Positions 52,501 through 60,114 of a stretch of DNA of 64,000 bases are shown one piece after another. The notes under the pieces are model-generated. The model did no database searches. It saw only the letters and a program-made list of their open reading frames with translations, and was not told the origin of the DNA. The position numbers and the translations under genes were made by a program. The stretch's first letter is position 1. Every line of letters begins with the position of its first letter. Origin of the DNA: Clostridiaceae bacterium (GTDB lineage: Bacteria > Bacillota > Clostridia > Lachnospirales > Lachnospiraceae). The stretch covers positions 125,043 to 189,042 of the forward strand of contig CAJTGE010000003.1 in NCBI GenBank assembly GCA_910575795.1. Reading direction: 5' to 3'.

Positions 52501-53859
52501 AGATAACCAGGAATTTGGTTTTGATTTCTGATTTTCACCTCCCGGCTTTTTTTCGGGTTCAAATTTGTCTGATCTAAACCCGGAATAGTAACTGCGAACT
52601 CTTGAACCATCGTCAAGATTAAACCGTTCGTCATAGTTCCTGAAATAATTCTTGAGTTCTTCCTTAAATGCCCTTTGCGGCAGAGAATATAAAACCTTTG
52701 CTTCATCGCAGTAAGTCTTATACATTTCCCAAGCCGCTTTTAAAGTTGTCCCGTCCTCTCTCTTGAACACATGGTATGAATCGATAATATAGTTGTAAAA
52801 ATCATTCGATGCCCCGAGCATACTTATCGGAATATAATCATCGAACATACCAGGGTCACTCAAATATACCTCCTGACAGTGGTACGCAATCGCACCAAGT
52901 TCAAACCCAACCTGTTTTACGATAGTCTTGTACTCCTTTGGATTCAGCTTATTGCCGCTCGGAGATACATCAATCAGTCTTCTAATAAGACCTGATTTCG
53001 CATCCGTAATCTTCACCGGCTTATTTGTACCCATAAAAAGAAAACACTTAAACCGATTGGCGTAAGTGGATTTGAACTTTTCATTTACTGTCATTAACTC
53101 ATGAGAGACCAAGCTGTTCAGCCTTGTGTTGTCCTCTATCCGCGACAAATCGCCATCGTGCTGAATTGCTACAAGAGGATTGCTCTTAAATGCCTCCAAT
53201 GCAAATGAATTGCTGGCAGAACCAAGAGCCTTAGCGTCAAACACGGAATAATATCCCTCGAAAAGCTGCTGAATGATATTCAGAACAGTAGACTTACCTG
53301 TTCCGGCTGCTCCGTATAAAACCATAAACTTCTGCAATTTCTTTGAATCACCGGATACAACAGAGCCAATCGCCCATTCAATTTTGCGCCTTTCTTCCTC
53401 GGAATATAATACAGACATCAGCTTATCGTAAGCAGACAAATCGCCAGCTTCAAGCGGATAGTTCAGCTTTTTACTGGCGTAATCTTTTTTATTTGTAGGC
53501 GTGTTTGAAAATATAAGTTTCTCGTCCAGCATATGGAAAGAATCCCTTAACTGCTTTTGGCAATATTTATGCCACGAATCAATCATGCCGGACTCAGCAT
53601 CCCACATATGAAGGACTTTGATAATATCGGAGTCAAAGCGTTGGCGGTTCTCTTCAGCATATCTATCCAGTTCGCGGTCGATGAGCTGTAACGCATCCTG
53701 CTCATCCGTAGACCATAAACCGCGTTCTTCAATCCAGATAGCGTAGAAATCACCGCCTCTTATCATAAGATCGCCGCTTTTCTTGATAATGAACTTTGGA
53801 TAGATTTCTATAACACCACGCTTTTTACTACGTGTCGAAATCGTTAAAAAGTCGATCAT
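49537..53859 (-). CDS. Fused SF3 helicase - AEP primase - family B DNA polymerase
   Basis: 1,440 residues from MIDFLTISTRSKK. Residues about 140-330 are an SF3/D5-type helicase: VLYGAAGTGKSTVLN (Walker A at 183-190), QHDGDLSRIEDNTR, and CFLFMGTNKPVK (C motif). Residues about 455-610 have an archaeo-eukaryotic primase pattern: IVIDFDIP (DxD at 514-516), SKSGAGIHLHYI, and IEVKVF. From about 700, a family B polymerase: exonuclease (IFYDVEVFPN; FNCRRYDNHI; YCDNDVIATE), motif A DIASMHPHS, motif B KTAINSVYG, motif C HIKTDSIK. It ends DDEEGLPFN. One protein thus holds unwinding, priming and synthesis. I chose the ATG with AAAGG at 7-8 bases. Confidence 0.85.
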   Translation of the reverse strand: MIDFLTISTRSKKRGVIEIYPKFIIKKSGDLMIRGGDFYAIWIEERGLWSTDEQDALQLIDRELDRYAEENRQRFDSDIIKVLHMWDAESGMIDSWHKYCQKQLRDSFHMLDEKLIFSNTPTNKKDYASKKLNYPLEAGDLSAYDKLMSVLYSEEERRKIEWAIGSVVSGDSKKLQKFMVLYGAAGTGKSTVLNIIQQLFEGYYSVFDAKALGSASNSFALEAFKSNPLVAIQHDGDLSRIEDNTRLNSLVSHELMTVNEKFKSTYANRFKCFLFMGTNKPVKITDAKSGLIRRLIDVSPSGNKLNPKEYKTIVKQVGFELGAIAYHCQEVYLSDPGMFDDYIPISMLGASNDFYNYIIDSYHVFKREDGTTLKAAWEMYKTYCDEAKVLYSLPQRAFKEELKNYFRNYDERFNLDDGSRVRSYYSGFRSDKFEPEKKPGGENQKSKPNSWLSFNDARECPNIFDKQCEECPAQYATAKETPTGKWDDCKTYLSELDTFKLHYVKVPENHIVIDFDIPDKDGNKSFEKNFEAASKWPPTYAELSKSGAGIHLHYIYTGDPAMLSRIYDDHIEVKVFSGKSSLRRKLSKCNDLPIATISSGLPMKGENKMVNFDAIKSEKGLRTLIKRNLEKEIHPGTKPSIDFIYKILEDAYASDLNYDVTDMRNAVLAFAASSTNQADYCIKLVNKMQFKSADTSVGVKNDDAKLIFYDVEVFPNLFLVNWKIEGEGKPVVRMINPTPTEIEELMRFRLVGFNCRRYDNHILYARLMGYTNEQLYNLSQKIVGAKKGANRDCFFGEAYNVSYTDVYDFASTGNKKSLKKLEIEMGNISEKELEKKGFSDTEIRIIKAGTHHQELGLPWDEPVPEELWTKVAEYCDNDVIATEATFVYLKADWTARQILADLAGMTVNDTTNTLTTKIIFGNERKPQDQFHYRNLAEPVHNIDAETYNFLAEACPEMMEQTHGEAGSLLPYFPGYTFENGKSVYREEEVGEGGYVYSEPGMHGNDALLDIASMHPHSAIAEVLFGVKFTTAFRDIVEGRVSIKHEAWDIVNKMLDGKLTPYIQKVINGEMTSKQLADALKTAINSVYGLTSASFENAFRDPRNIDNIVAKRGALFMVDLKHEVQKRGYTVAHIKTDSIKIPDATPEIIQFVMDFGKRYGYTFEHEATYDRMCLVNDAVYIARYRDENGDLGKWTATGTQFQVPYVFKTLFSKEDILFEDMAETKEVKTAIYLDMNEGLPDVTEFEKQFAKAESDYKKGLLSDTTFEKICAELQPEIDKGHNYRFIGKVGRFCPVKPGTGGGVLLREQNGKYYAVTGSSGFRWLEAEMVRELNKEEDIDRSYYDKLVDEAVKTISEYGDFEWFVSDDPYVKELGANDADVDIPEPWLPPCGDMKYATCFDCPKFHDDQFHMDCDLGYDISEIVAKREFMNPPDDEEGLPFN

Positions 53860-53863
53860 TTCA

Positions 53864-54073
53864 TTACCTTTTCTCCTTTCCTCCATTGATAAAGCTTTTG
53901 ACCGTTTCAAACCTCCAGTCATCTTTTCCGTTACAGGTGAACACAAATTCCTGTTTATTTGTCTGTCTCACACGTATACTGTTCTTACCATTCGGAAACC
54001 ATACTTCTGTCTTCTCACCTGCATATTGCGGAAAATATAATTCAAACCATTTGTATACATCTCCATGTGCCAT
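53864..54073 (-). CDS. Conserved 69-residue phage protein
   Basis: MAHGDVYKWFELYFPQYAGE then EVWFPNGKNSIRVRQTNKQE and DWRFETVKSFI. A small, basic alpha/beta protein found by memory in many gut phages, often upstream of replication genes. No function known. Four bases separate its stop from the replicase start. Confidence 0.65.
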   Translation of the reverse strand: MAHGDVYKWFELYFPQYAGEKTEVWFPNGKNSIRVRQTNKQEFVFTCNGKDDWRFETVKSFINGGKEKR

Positions 54074-54088
54074 TCGGTACCTCCAAAC

Positions 54089-54637
54089 TCATACAAATTG
54101 ATCCAGATACCAGCACATCTGATACCAAATCTCAACCGTTCGCAAATCCCGGCTGCAATGCTCTACGGTGAACAAACCGCCCTCGCCATTCCGTGCATAT
54201 CGCCGATTCAGAAACCGTTCAATCACTTCGTTTGCATAATCCTCATCAAACTTTGCGTCCGTCATAGAACCTAAACCGAGATTTACAATCATGTTCCAGA
54301 ACCACTGGCCTGTCCTGTTGCCAATATCCGGATCATCCATGATATGTTCTTCACAACGAATAGCGAGGGCGATCATCATCTCCAAAACACTACAAGGCCG
54401 ATTATCCAAATATGTTGCGATTTCGGAATTCTCGTATGAATTCTCGTAACCGAAACGATATCGTAAGTCTATCCCATCGCCCTCACGGTTTCCGTCCATA
54501 GGAATCGTATAAGAAAACTCCACACGATTCAGGAACCGTAAAAGTTTACGATAAGACAGACTTTTGAAATATCGCCGATCCAATACGAGCTGGCACATCC
54601 ATTTAAAATACTTGTTATTCAGCTCGCTCCTTGTCAT
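54089..54637 (-). CDS. Conserved phage protein of unknown function
   Basis: 182 residues. LSYRKLLRFLNRVEFSYTIP with LEMMIALAIRCEEHIMDDPD and NRTGQWFWNMIVNLGLGSMT are recognisable as a strongly conserved gut phage protein, but no activity is known. Acidic and mostly helical. It adjoins the upstream membrane protein gene without a gap. Confidence 0.75.
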   Translation of the reverse strand: MTRSELNNKYFKWMCQLVLDRRYFKSLSYRKLLRFLNRVEFSYTIPMDGNREGDGIDLRYRFGYENSYENSEIATYLDNRPCSVLEMMIALAIRCEEHIMDDPDIGNRTGQWFWNMIVNLGLGSMTDAKFDEDYANEVIERFLNRRYARNGEGGLFTVEHCSRDLRTVEIWYQMCWYLDQFV

Positions 54638-55216
54638 TTATGCCTCCCTCTGGTGCGGACGTTCTTTCTGGGCTTCAGAATAAGTCCGTTCGTCCATAAG
54701 AATCTCGTAGTCGCATCTCAATCTGTCATTTCTTACAAAGACAGAGTCATCCTCAAACTCACCAAAGTGAGTCAAAGATTCCATGCCGACTACATCGTCC
54801 ACATCCTCAATTTTGTCGCCCCCATCATCTACCAGAACCTGATCCGCATAGTATGTAAGGCTTATTGTGTCGTAATCTTCAAACTCGCCAAACTCATCCG
54901 GCGAGATTACATAAGGCTTGTTTTCCGCCATCTCTGTTCCCTCCGGTACATAACCCTCATTCCTCAATATCCCCGCATAGGTGGAAATATCAGGCTTCGC
55001 TTCAAATTTCTCCACCCTTGCCTCTGTACTCGGCTGCGGTTCAACGGTTATTTCAACATCAGCGCCGCTCTGTTCTCGCTTTGAAAATATCTCTTTTACA
55101 GAGTTAATTTCCTCCTCGGCAATCCGCTCATATTTCTTTTTCGCAAACTGCCACGTAACGACAGAACCCGCCGCTGCTCCGAGGACAAATATAACAAGTC
55201 CTGTTACTTTACTCAT
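54638..55216 (-). CDS. Membrane-anchored acidic protein
   Basis: 192 residues. One N-terminal helix (VTGLVIFVLGAAAGSVVTWQ), then a strongly acidic, disordered and repetitive cytoplasmic or outside tail (ADVEITVEPQPSTEARVEK, YDTISLTYYADQVLVDDG). The start ATG is one codon after a GTG; both overlap the preceding gene. Acidic tails of this kind can mimic DNA, but there is no proof. Confidence 0.65.
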   Translation of the reverse strand: MSKVTGLVIFVLGAAAGSVVTWQFAKKKYERIAEEEINSVKEIFSKREQSGADVEITVEPQPSTEARVEKFEAKPDISTYAGILRNEGYVPEGTEMAENKPYVISPDEFGEFEDYDTISLTYYADQVLVDDGGDKIEDVDDVVGMESLTHFGEFEDDSVFVRNDRLRCDYEILMDERTYSEAQKERPHQREA

Positions 55217-55373
55217 CACTCATGTCCTCCCTTCTTATTGTCATCACCGTGAGTGCCAGCCCGGTAAACAACATAGACACACTCAAAAGGATACCCCCGG
55301 TGATGTGTCTTTTCTTAGGGGTATCCAGTACATAATCCAATATAGAAATTGTTCTTTCAAATCCTTCCATCAT
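55209..55373 (-). CDS. 54-residue membrane protein
   Basis: MMEGFERTISILDYVLDTPK then KRHITGGILLSVSMLFTGLA with LTVMTIRRED: a soluble start and one membrane helix. Start chosen for AGGAGGGTGT before the ATG pair. Overlaps the next gene's start by 8 bases. Confidence 0.65.
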   Translation of the reverse strand: MMEGFERTISILDYVLDTPKKRHITGGILLSVSMLFTGLALTVMTIRREDMSDE

Positions 55374-55374
55374 C

Positions 55375-55479
55375 TTACACCCTCCTGCCATCTGATAAGA
55401 GCGCAACGCCCCCAACAAAGCAAACCCCGGCCAGCGCCGCAAGGGTATAAGATACGATTGCTGATAAAAAATTACTCAT
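55375..55479 (-). CDS. 34-residue membrane protein
   Basis: MSNFLSAIVSYTLAALAGVC then FVGGVALLSDGRRV: a single hydrophobic helix. AAAGGAGA lies 7 bases ahead. Its stop lies 1 base before the start of the next gene. Too small for assignment. Confidence 0.6.
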   Translation of the reverse strand: MSNFLSAIVSYTLAALAGVCFVGGVALLSDGRRV

Positions 55480-55491
55480 AATTTTCTCCTT

Positions 55492-56031
55492 TCATTCATA
55501 GCTTGAAAAATAGTGGTTTCCTAGTTGAAACATTGGAACGCCATACTTGCTGTACTCCCCGGCTGTGAAGAATATAACATCGGTATTTGTGCGAGACAGT
55601 AATTCTTCTTCAACGAGTTGACAAATATCATCCCTCACTTCGCACCGGTCAACACGTCCGTTCCAGATTGACGAGAATTGGTTTCTCTGATAGATAACAT
55701 CGTAAACGTTATCCGGGAAATGCTCGGAATCCATACGGTTGAGAATCGCATCGATTACAAGACGTTTTCCATCTTCACATTCGCCCTCGGCTTCTGCCAT
55801 CGTAACGAGAGCAATCAAAGAAATATCCTCATATGGCAATAATGATTCTTCCTCTTCTTCCAAAGGTTTTATAGTTACTATCGGTGATGCATCGATAAAT
55901 ATAGGTTCAGGAACCACATTATGCACCGTAACATTACCTGCATACACAACTTCGTCTTCCACAGAGATATCACTATGAAAAAACATAATAACCGATAAAA
56001 GAAGAGCAGCGATCATGGTTACTTTACGCAT
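55492..56031 (-). CDS. Secreted SleB-like cell wall hydrolase
   Basis: 179 residues. A clear signal peptide or anchor (KVTMIAALLLSVIMFFHSDI), a linker, and then the SleB/hydrolase_2 fold: ISLIALVTMAEAEGECEDGK (catalytic Glu), AILNRMDSEHFPDNVYDVIY, and QFSSIWNGR, ending FQLGNHYFSSYE. Related enzymes cut peptidoglycan, classically in spore cortex. In a non-lysis region of a phage it may act on the host wall before lysis or in superinfection. Confidence 0.8.
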   Translation of the reverse strand: MRKVTMIAALLLSVIMFFHSDISVEDEVVYAGNVTVHNVVPEPIFIDASPIVTIKPLEEEEESLLPYEDISLIALVTMAEAEGECEDGKRLVIDAILNRMDSEHFPDNVYDVIYQRNQFSSIWNGRVDRCEVRDDICQLVEEELLSRTNTDVIFFTAGEYSKYGVPMFQLGNHYFSSYE

Positions 56032-56059
56032 GTGAAAACTCCCTTCAAAATATAATTAG

Positions 56060-56098
56060 ACTATCCTCATCTCTTTTGGGCCAAGACAAGGATAGTCT
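56060..56098 (-). terminator. Long hairpin before the SleB-like gene
   Basis: GACTATCCT(T) - GTCTTGGCCCAAAAGAGAT - (G)AGGATAGTC on the coding strand, then TAATTATATTTTG. It follows the DUF6353-like gene at 56152 and precedes the SleB-like gene. Confidence 0.65.
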
Positions 56099-56151
56099 GT
56101 CATTGCCCGGCACCAATCGTCTCCTGAACCGATACCATCGAGCCCATCCAT

Positions 56152-57117
56152 TCACATCATCTCCCAGATGTTGCCGTCAACATTGAAATCCAACAGAATC
56201 GCCGGATCGAGTCCGTTCGCAAAATCGGAATAGCTCAGATTGTCCGTATACAGTCCGAAATCAACGTAATTGTCACCGACCGGATTGTCTTTGTCATAAA
56301 CCCAACCCACGACCTGACCTGCTTTGGTGCGAGGAAGTCCAAGCATCTCATATACATCATTCAGAAACAGACGCTTTTTCGCCCTGAGCAGATCATTGGC
56401 ATAGTTCTCCTGCGCCTTGATGAACATGATGTTATATTCGTTGTTCGGCTCCCAGTGGGGATTCAGGATCGAATTTCCGTCCTCATCAACCGTGTACTTC
56501 TCGAAGAACCGGGCATACCCGCTTACATCGGACGGGTTCACCACAAAGGCATTCTTCTTGACCTTTTTCTCTTTTCCGGTTTCCGCGTCCACCTCGGTAG
56601 CCGATACCTTTTCGGCTTTGATGTTGTACTTCAGTTCACGGTCAATCTCCTTACCAAACTTTTCGATCACACGACTTCTGTAATTCTTAAAATCGGTATC
56701 AAGAACTGTATAAGCCGCTGTCAATGCCACATTCCTCTTACGAAGAATATTGTTAGATGCCAGAATGCTGGCGATCGATAAAGCCCCGATTGCAACCGCA
56801 GGAGCATACGTCTTTGCAAGCTGGAGACCGGTCTGTGCATAGACAATCACCGTGTCTTTCTTCGCATCTTCCTTGGAATAATCCTCTCCGGCCTCCGTGG
56901 TGCCATTCTCCTCTGCCGTATGGATCTTATCCATCTTCTCTTTAGTTTCATCCATGACCGCATCGACTTTAAGAGTCGCTTTGCACGCCATAACGGCACT
57001 CACAATCACACCAGCAACACCCGCTGCCATAAGAATTTCTGGGCTGTGCTTTTTCATCTTGAAGCTAACATTACCGAAAACTCCGCTCACCTTATTCATG
57101 ATTTCATCTTTTTTCAT
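56152..57117 (-). CDS. DUF6353-like membrane protein (321 residues)
   Basis: KKHSPEILMAAGVAGVIVSA and then helix VMACKATLKVDAVMDET, a second hydrophobic part (AVAIGALSIASILASNNILR), then a soluble domain (RVIEKFGKEIDRELKYNIKA) and YANDLLRAKKRLFLNDVYEM with VGWVYDKDNPVGDNYVDFGL. The combination of KHSPEIL, two helices, RKRNVALTAAY and the final domain is shared with the genes at 59291 and 62065. The family is phage-specific, without known role; it probably remodels or occupies the host membrane. Confidence 0.75.
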   Translation of the reverse strand: MKKDEIMNKVSGVFGNVSFKMKKHSPEILMAAGVAGVIVSAVMACKATLKVDAVMDETKEKMDKIHTAEENGTTEAGEDYSKEDAKKDTVIVYAQTGLQLAKTYAPAVAIGALSIASILASNNILRKRNVALTAAYTVLDTDFKNYRSRVIEKFGKEIDRELKYNIKAEKVSATEVDAETGKEKKVKKNAFVVNPSDVSGYARFFEKYTVDEDGNSILNPHWEPNNEYNIMFIKAQENYANDLLRAKKRLFLNDVYEMLGLPRTKAGQVVGWVYDKDNPVGDNYVDFGLYTDNLSYSDFANGLDPAILLDFNVDGNIWEMM

Positions 57118-57428
57118 TTCTGCTTATTCTCCTTTTCCTGAATTTCTCCGCCTAATGCGGCATATCCACAAATATCAATCCAGTTGTCTTCCTTATAGAC
57201 GCCGGACGCATTACGAGCTACCTTCATCAATATCATCATGTTGGCAACGTCCGTAGGAGTGACATTATAGTTCAAATACGCACTCCACAGCGCTCCGATA
57301 GAGGCAAAGCTGTCCTCCGCCTTTCCGTATGTACCCTCACGTTCGCCGTTGATGATGATCTTGGCAGTATCCAAAATCTGGTCTCGCCTTAACGTGGTTT
57401 CTTTCATCATAGAAATATCCTGTTTCAT
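57114..57428 (-). CDS. DUF6378-like protein
   Basis: 104 residues. EREGTYGKAEDSFASIGALW, then PTDVANMMILMKVARNASGV and DNWIDICGYAALGG fit the DUF6378 phage family. It overlaps the DUF6353 gene start by 4 bases. All-helical, perhaps a small MazG-related or phage-specific nucleotide-binding protein. Confidence 0.75.
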   Translation of the reverse strand: MKQDISMMKETTLRRDQILDTAKIIINGEREGTYGKAEDSFASIGALWSAYLNYNVTPTDVANMMILMKVARNASGVYKEDNWIDICGYAALGGEIQEKENKQK

Positions 57429-57441
57429 TGCACATTTCCTC

Positions 57442-58068
57442 CTAATTCAGCGGGTATGCTTTCGGCAGTTTAAGAACATAACCATCGCGCACTCTAACCG
57501 CCTTACATCCAGCAATATCCGTCCAGCCATATTTATTTACTGCGAAGTTATCTGTAGACACGTCTGCAAGATCGTACAAATCACCAACGCTCACAACCCC
57601 GTACTGGCTGATGATCTCATTCATAGCATCCAGAACTGACTCAGCATCACCACGGGTTTCAAATATAATTTCATCGTAGTCGAAACCGTTTCGCCCGGAC
57701 TGTCTGTAGCTGCTGCTCCGGCGTTCCTGCTCTCCGCTGTTCCCATAATACTTCCCGTATGAAACCTTCGTTGTTGTATTCTTTTTCTGCCTGGTTTCCC
57801 CGTAAAGAATCATGTCAACGCCGTTTGTCACGATGTCGGAGATTGCCTTTTTCACCGCCGGCACAAGCACCTCCATAAAAATATAAGATTTTACATTGCC
57901 GACATCTTCCGAAATGAAAACATCTGCAAATTTCTGCATCTCGCCCTTTTTCTTAGACTTAGCAGAACCGCTGATGACTTTTCCGACTTTCTTTTCTTCT
58001 GATGATTTCTCGGGGAGAGCTTTTTGCTCATCTTTCATTTTGTGTGAGTTCCCTCCGTACTGTTCCAT
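57442..58068 (-). CDS. Conserved phage protein (VFISEDVGNVKSYIF family)
   Basis: 208 residues. A basic disordered start, then FADVFISEDVGNVKSYIFME, VLVPAVKKAISDIVTNGVDM and a Gly/Ser/Arg-rich loop, then DYDEIIFETRGDAESVLDAM and GRWTDI-like end (KYGWTDIAGCKAVRVRDGYV). I know this conserved protein from gut phages; its role is unknown. Perhaps a nucleic-acid-binding factor. Confidence 0.75.
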   Translation of the reverse strand: MEQYGGNSHKMKDEQKALPEKSSEEKKVGKVISGSAKSKKKGEMQKFADVFISEDVGNVKSYIFMEVLVPAVKKAISDIVTNGVDMILYGETRQKKNTTTKVSYGKYYGNSGEQERRSSSYRQSGRNGFDYDEIIFETRGDAESVLDAMNEIISQYGVVSVGDLYDLADVSTDNFAVNKYGWTDIAGCKAVRVRDGYVLKLPKAYPLN

Positions 58069-58082
58069 TGTTCTTCTCCTTT

Positions 58083-58637
58083 CTACACCATTTTAAACAT
58101 TACATCCCGCGCATTCTGTGTTCCGGCGATAGTCTGCGCAATAGATCTGTAAATTCTCGAAACATTGCTGAGGTTCGAGTTGAAGTCCGCTAAAATATCA
58201 TCAAGTTTATTGTCAAATTTGGCAGCTATCTGTTCCTTTGCCTTATTGACAACGTCCTTGCGAAGCTCATCCTCATCAATCTTAGATACCCTCTCTGCGA
58301 TCGTATCCGTGACCTTTTCCGAAATCTTCTTGCGCTCATCTGATACAGCCGAGGATACTTCACTGTGAATATCAGACTTCATTTTACTGATGATATCTGC
58401 CGCGGCGTTATCTACAGCATAACGAGCCCGTCTCTCGGCTGCTCTTTCTACCGCCTGATCGATAACCTCTTTTGGAATATCAATAGGAACATCGTTCGAC
58501 AAATCATCAATCGTTGTGTCCAGCTTTTCGCAAAGCTTTTTCATCTTACAATGGACGCCGAGTCCGTACCCAACTCCGATAAGACCAGCCACCATCATCC
58601 CAAAACCAAATATCCAATCACAATCAATTTTGCTCAT
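58083..58637 (-). CDS. Membrane-anchored coiled-coil protein
   Basis: 184 residues. CDWIFGFGMMVAGLIGVGYG is one membrane helix, then a long alternating charge coiled coil (VIDQAVERAAERRARYAVDN; SAVSDERKKISEKVTDTIAE). Such anchors may organise phage complexes on the membrane. Start MSKIDCDW follows AAAGGAG. Overlaps the neighbour by 4 bases. Confidence 0.65.
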   Translation of the reverse strand: MSKIDCDWIFGFGMMVAGLIGVGYGLGVHCKMKKLCEKLDTTIDDLSNDVPIDIPKEVIDQAVERAAERRARYAVDNAAADIISKMKSDIHSEVSSAVSDERKKISEKVTDTIAERVSKIDEDELRKDVVNKAKEQIAAKFDNKLDDILADFNSNLSNVSRIYRSIAQTIAGTQNARDVMFKMV

Positions 58638-58840
58638 GATTTTTCTCCTTTCCAAACCTCAACCAGTTTTCCCGGAAGAGTTATTCTTGTTGCGGCTATT
58701 TTGTTGTATTGCCTTTTATATTGATAAGCCAGATTGCTCCTTGCTTTCTTTTCAGATGCGGCATAGGTAGTCCCTTCCCAGTTATTTGAAACGCACTGTT
58801 CAAATTCCATGACAGGTCCCTTGTAACAATATCTGTTCAT
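58634..58840 (-). CDS. Conserved 68-residue phage protein
   Basis: MNRYCYKGPVMEFEQCVSNN with WEGTTYAASEKKARSNLAYQ, ending in basic TRITLPGKLVEVWKG. GGAGGTG precedes the start; the longer frame has none. A conserved small basic protein of unknown function. Confidence 0.7.
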   Translation of the reverse strand: MNRYCYKGPVMEFEQCVSNNWEGTTYAASEKKARSNLAYQYKRQYNKIAATRITLPGKLVEVWKGEKS

Positions 58841-58867
58841 AAAACACCTCCAGTCCGTTCCAAACAA

Positions 58868-58898
58868 CAAAAGAGAAAGCACCTTGTTACAGATGCTT
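58868..58898 (-). terminator. UAACAA-type terminator
   Basis: Coding strand AAGCATCTG - TAACAA - GGTGCTT then TCTCTTTTGTTG, 37 bases after the gene at 58935. Confidence 0.75.
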
Positions 58899-58934
58899 CC
58901 CCTCAGTCAGAACGACTATTATTCTGTTCTTCAG

Positions 58935-59219
58935 TTACTCCTCAGAATCCTCCTCATTGGTTCCCTGCTCGGTGTCGTCATCAGCCACTTCTTCAAACTC
59001 ACCGTCAATCACGTCAGAGTCCTGCTGCTTCTTCGCCTTGATCTTGTTTGCTGTCGGAATGACAACGTACTTAATGGCTAACCCGCCAAGCACAATCGCC
59101 AAACCAACACCAGCCGCAATCTTGAATCCCTTACCAGAACTCTTCTTCACGATCTCCTCGGTTGCTTCTGTTGCTGTTTCAACTACCTCTTCATTTACCA
59201 TCATTTCATTAGGTTCCAT
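58935..59219 (-). CDS. 94-residue membrane protein with acidic ends
   Basis: MEPNEMMVNEEVVETATEAT, a helix GFKIAAGVGLAIVLGGLAIK, a short basic part (IKAKKQQD) then an acidic tail (EEVADDDTEQGTNEEDSEE). It is a self-contained unit: 25-bp element at 59261, gene, terminator at 58868. Confidence 0.65.
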   Translation of the reverse strand: MEPNEMMVNEEVVETATEATEEIVKKSSGKGFKIAAGVGLAIVLGGLAIKYVVIPTANKIKAKKQQDSDVIDGEFEEVADDDTEQGTNEEDSEE

Positions 59220-59260
59220 TGTTGTTCTCCTTTCAAAAATAGAAATTTAGTGGTTCTCTC

Positions 59261-59285
59261 CATTAAAGTGCTTGTAAAATTTGCG
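59261..59285 (-). promoter_or_regulatory. 25-bp element, copy 4
   Basis: CGCAAATTTTACA then AGCACTTTAATG on the coding strand, 6 bases after the stop of the gene at 59291 and 41 before the ATG of the 94-residue gene. Confidence 0.65.
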
Positions 59286-59290
59286 AGCTG

Positions 59291-60064
59291 TTAGCCGTTG
59301 TTACGATAATCGTATCTGGGTTCAACATGGTAATCAATCACCAGACAAGGTGTTCCGTCATCAGCAATCTGAGAACTGAATCGGAGTTCCAAATATCCGG
59401 TATCGATGTTCCACCCAAGGTCATCACCCATACTCATATGTGGCAGGCCAACTTCGTAATTGAAATCGTTCCAGGATATAAACATTTCGTCCCGCATCCG
59501 TCGATTCAGTTCATTCTCAGCTTTTTTCAGCTTTTCCATATCCGATCTAAAATATCTTCCAGATGCAGAGTCGTAGCAGAGTGTATTTCCTCTTTCTGTT
59601 ATGATAACCTGCTGAGTGCTTACGGGATGCTGCTCAATCTTTTCTTTGGCAATCGAGTCCCGTATAGCTTCTTCTTTTTTGTCGCCTATCGCCTCAACAA
59701 CTTTTTCCTGATACTCCCGGAATGCTGATTCCGATAAGCTGTATGCTGTTGCTAACGCGGCTCTTCTACGAACATTTACAGAACTTGCTCCGATGAGGCA
59801 AAGTATAGATGCCGTACCGATTGCCGTTGCAGGAATATAACACCTCCATGTGGCAAGAACCAACTCTTTCGGCCTTAACTTCTCCGTTTCAAGTTCTTCT
59901 TTCTTCTCCTCAATACAAATCAAGGCTTTAGGGGTTGCCCGTACCGCCAGAACTGTTGTTGTAATCATTCCGGCAATACCAATCCCGGTAAGTATTTCCG
60001 GGCTATGTTTTCTAAGAGCATCCTCCATATTTCGGAGAGCCTTAGATAGTGGTTTTGTGTTCAT
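59291..60064 (-). CDS. DUF6353-like membrane protein (257 residues)
   Basis: RKHSPEILTGIGIAGMITTT and then VLAVRATPKALICIEEKKEE, RPKELVLATWRCYIPATAIG with the second helix, VRRRAALATAYSLSESAFRE and IDTGYLELRFSSQIADDGTP. A close paralogue of the gene at 62065 (shared ATPKAL..IE.KK, ATWKCYIP). Start MNTKPLSK follows AAAGGAG. Likely membrane-embedded, topology with the body inside the cell. Confidence 0.8.
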   Translation of the reverse strand: MNTKPLSKALRNMEDALRKHSPEILTGIGIAGMITTTVLAVRATPKALICIEEKKEELETEKLRPKELVLATWRCYIPATAIGTASILCLIGASSVNVRRRAALATAYSLSESAFREYQEKVVEAIGDKKEEAIRDSIAKEKIEQHPVSTQQVIITERGNTLCYDSASGRYFRSDMEKLKKAENELNRRMRDEMFISWNDFNYEVGLPHMSMGDDLGWNIDTGYLELRFSSQIADDGTPCLVIDYHVEPRYDYRNNG

Positions 60065-60094
60065 AAGTGACGTTTCTCCTTTCAAAAATATAAA

Positions 60095-60111
60095 CCGCCC
60101 ACAAGGGGCGG
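60095..60111 (-). promoter_or_regulatory. Hairpin 3 bases after lectin-like gene 1
   Basis: CCGCCC - CTTGT - GGGCGG on the coding strand, followed by TTTATATTTTTG. It may act as terminator and, in the diversity-generating retroelement reading, as the cruciform beside the initiation site. An exact copy lies at 60718-60734. Confidence 0.8.
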
Positions 60112-60114
60112 CGA

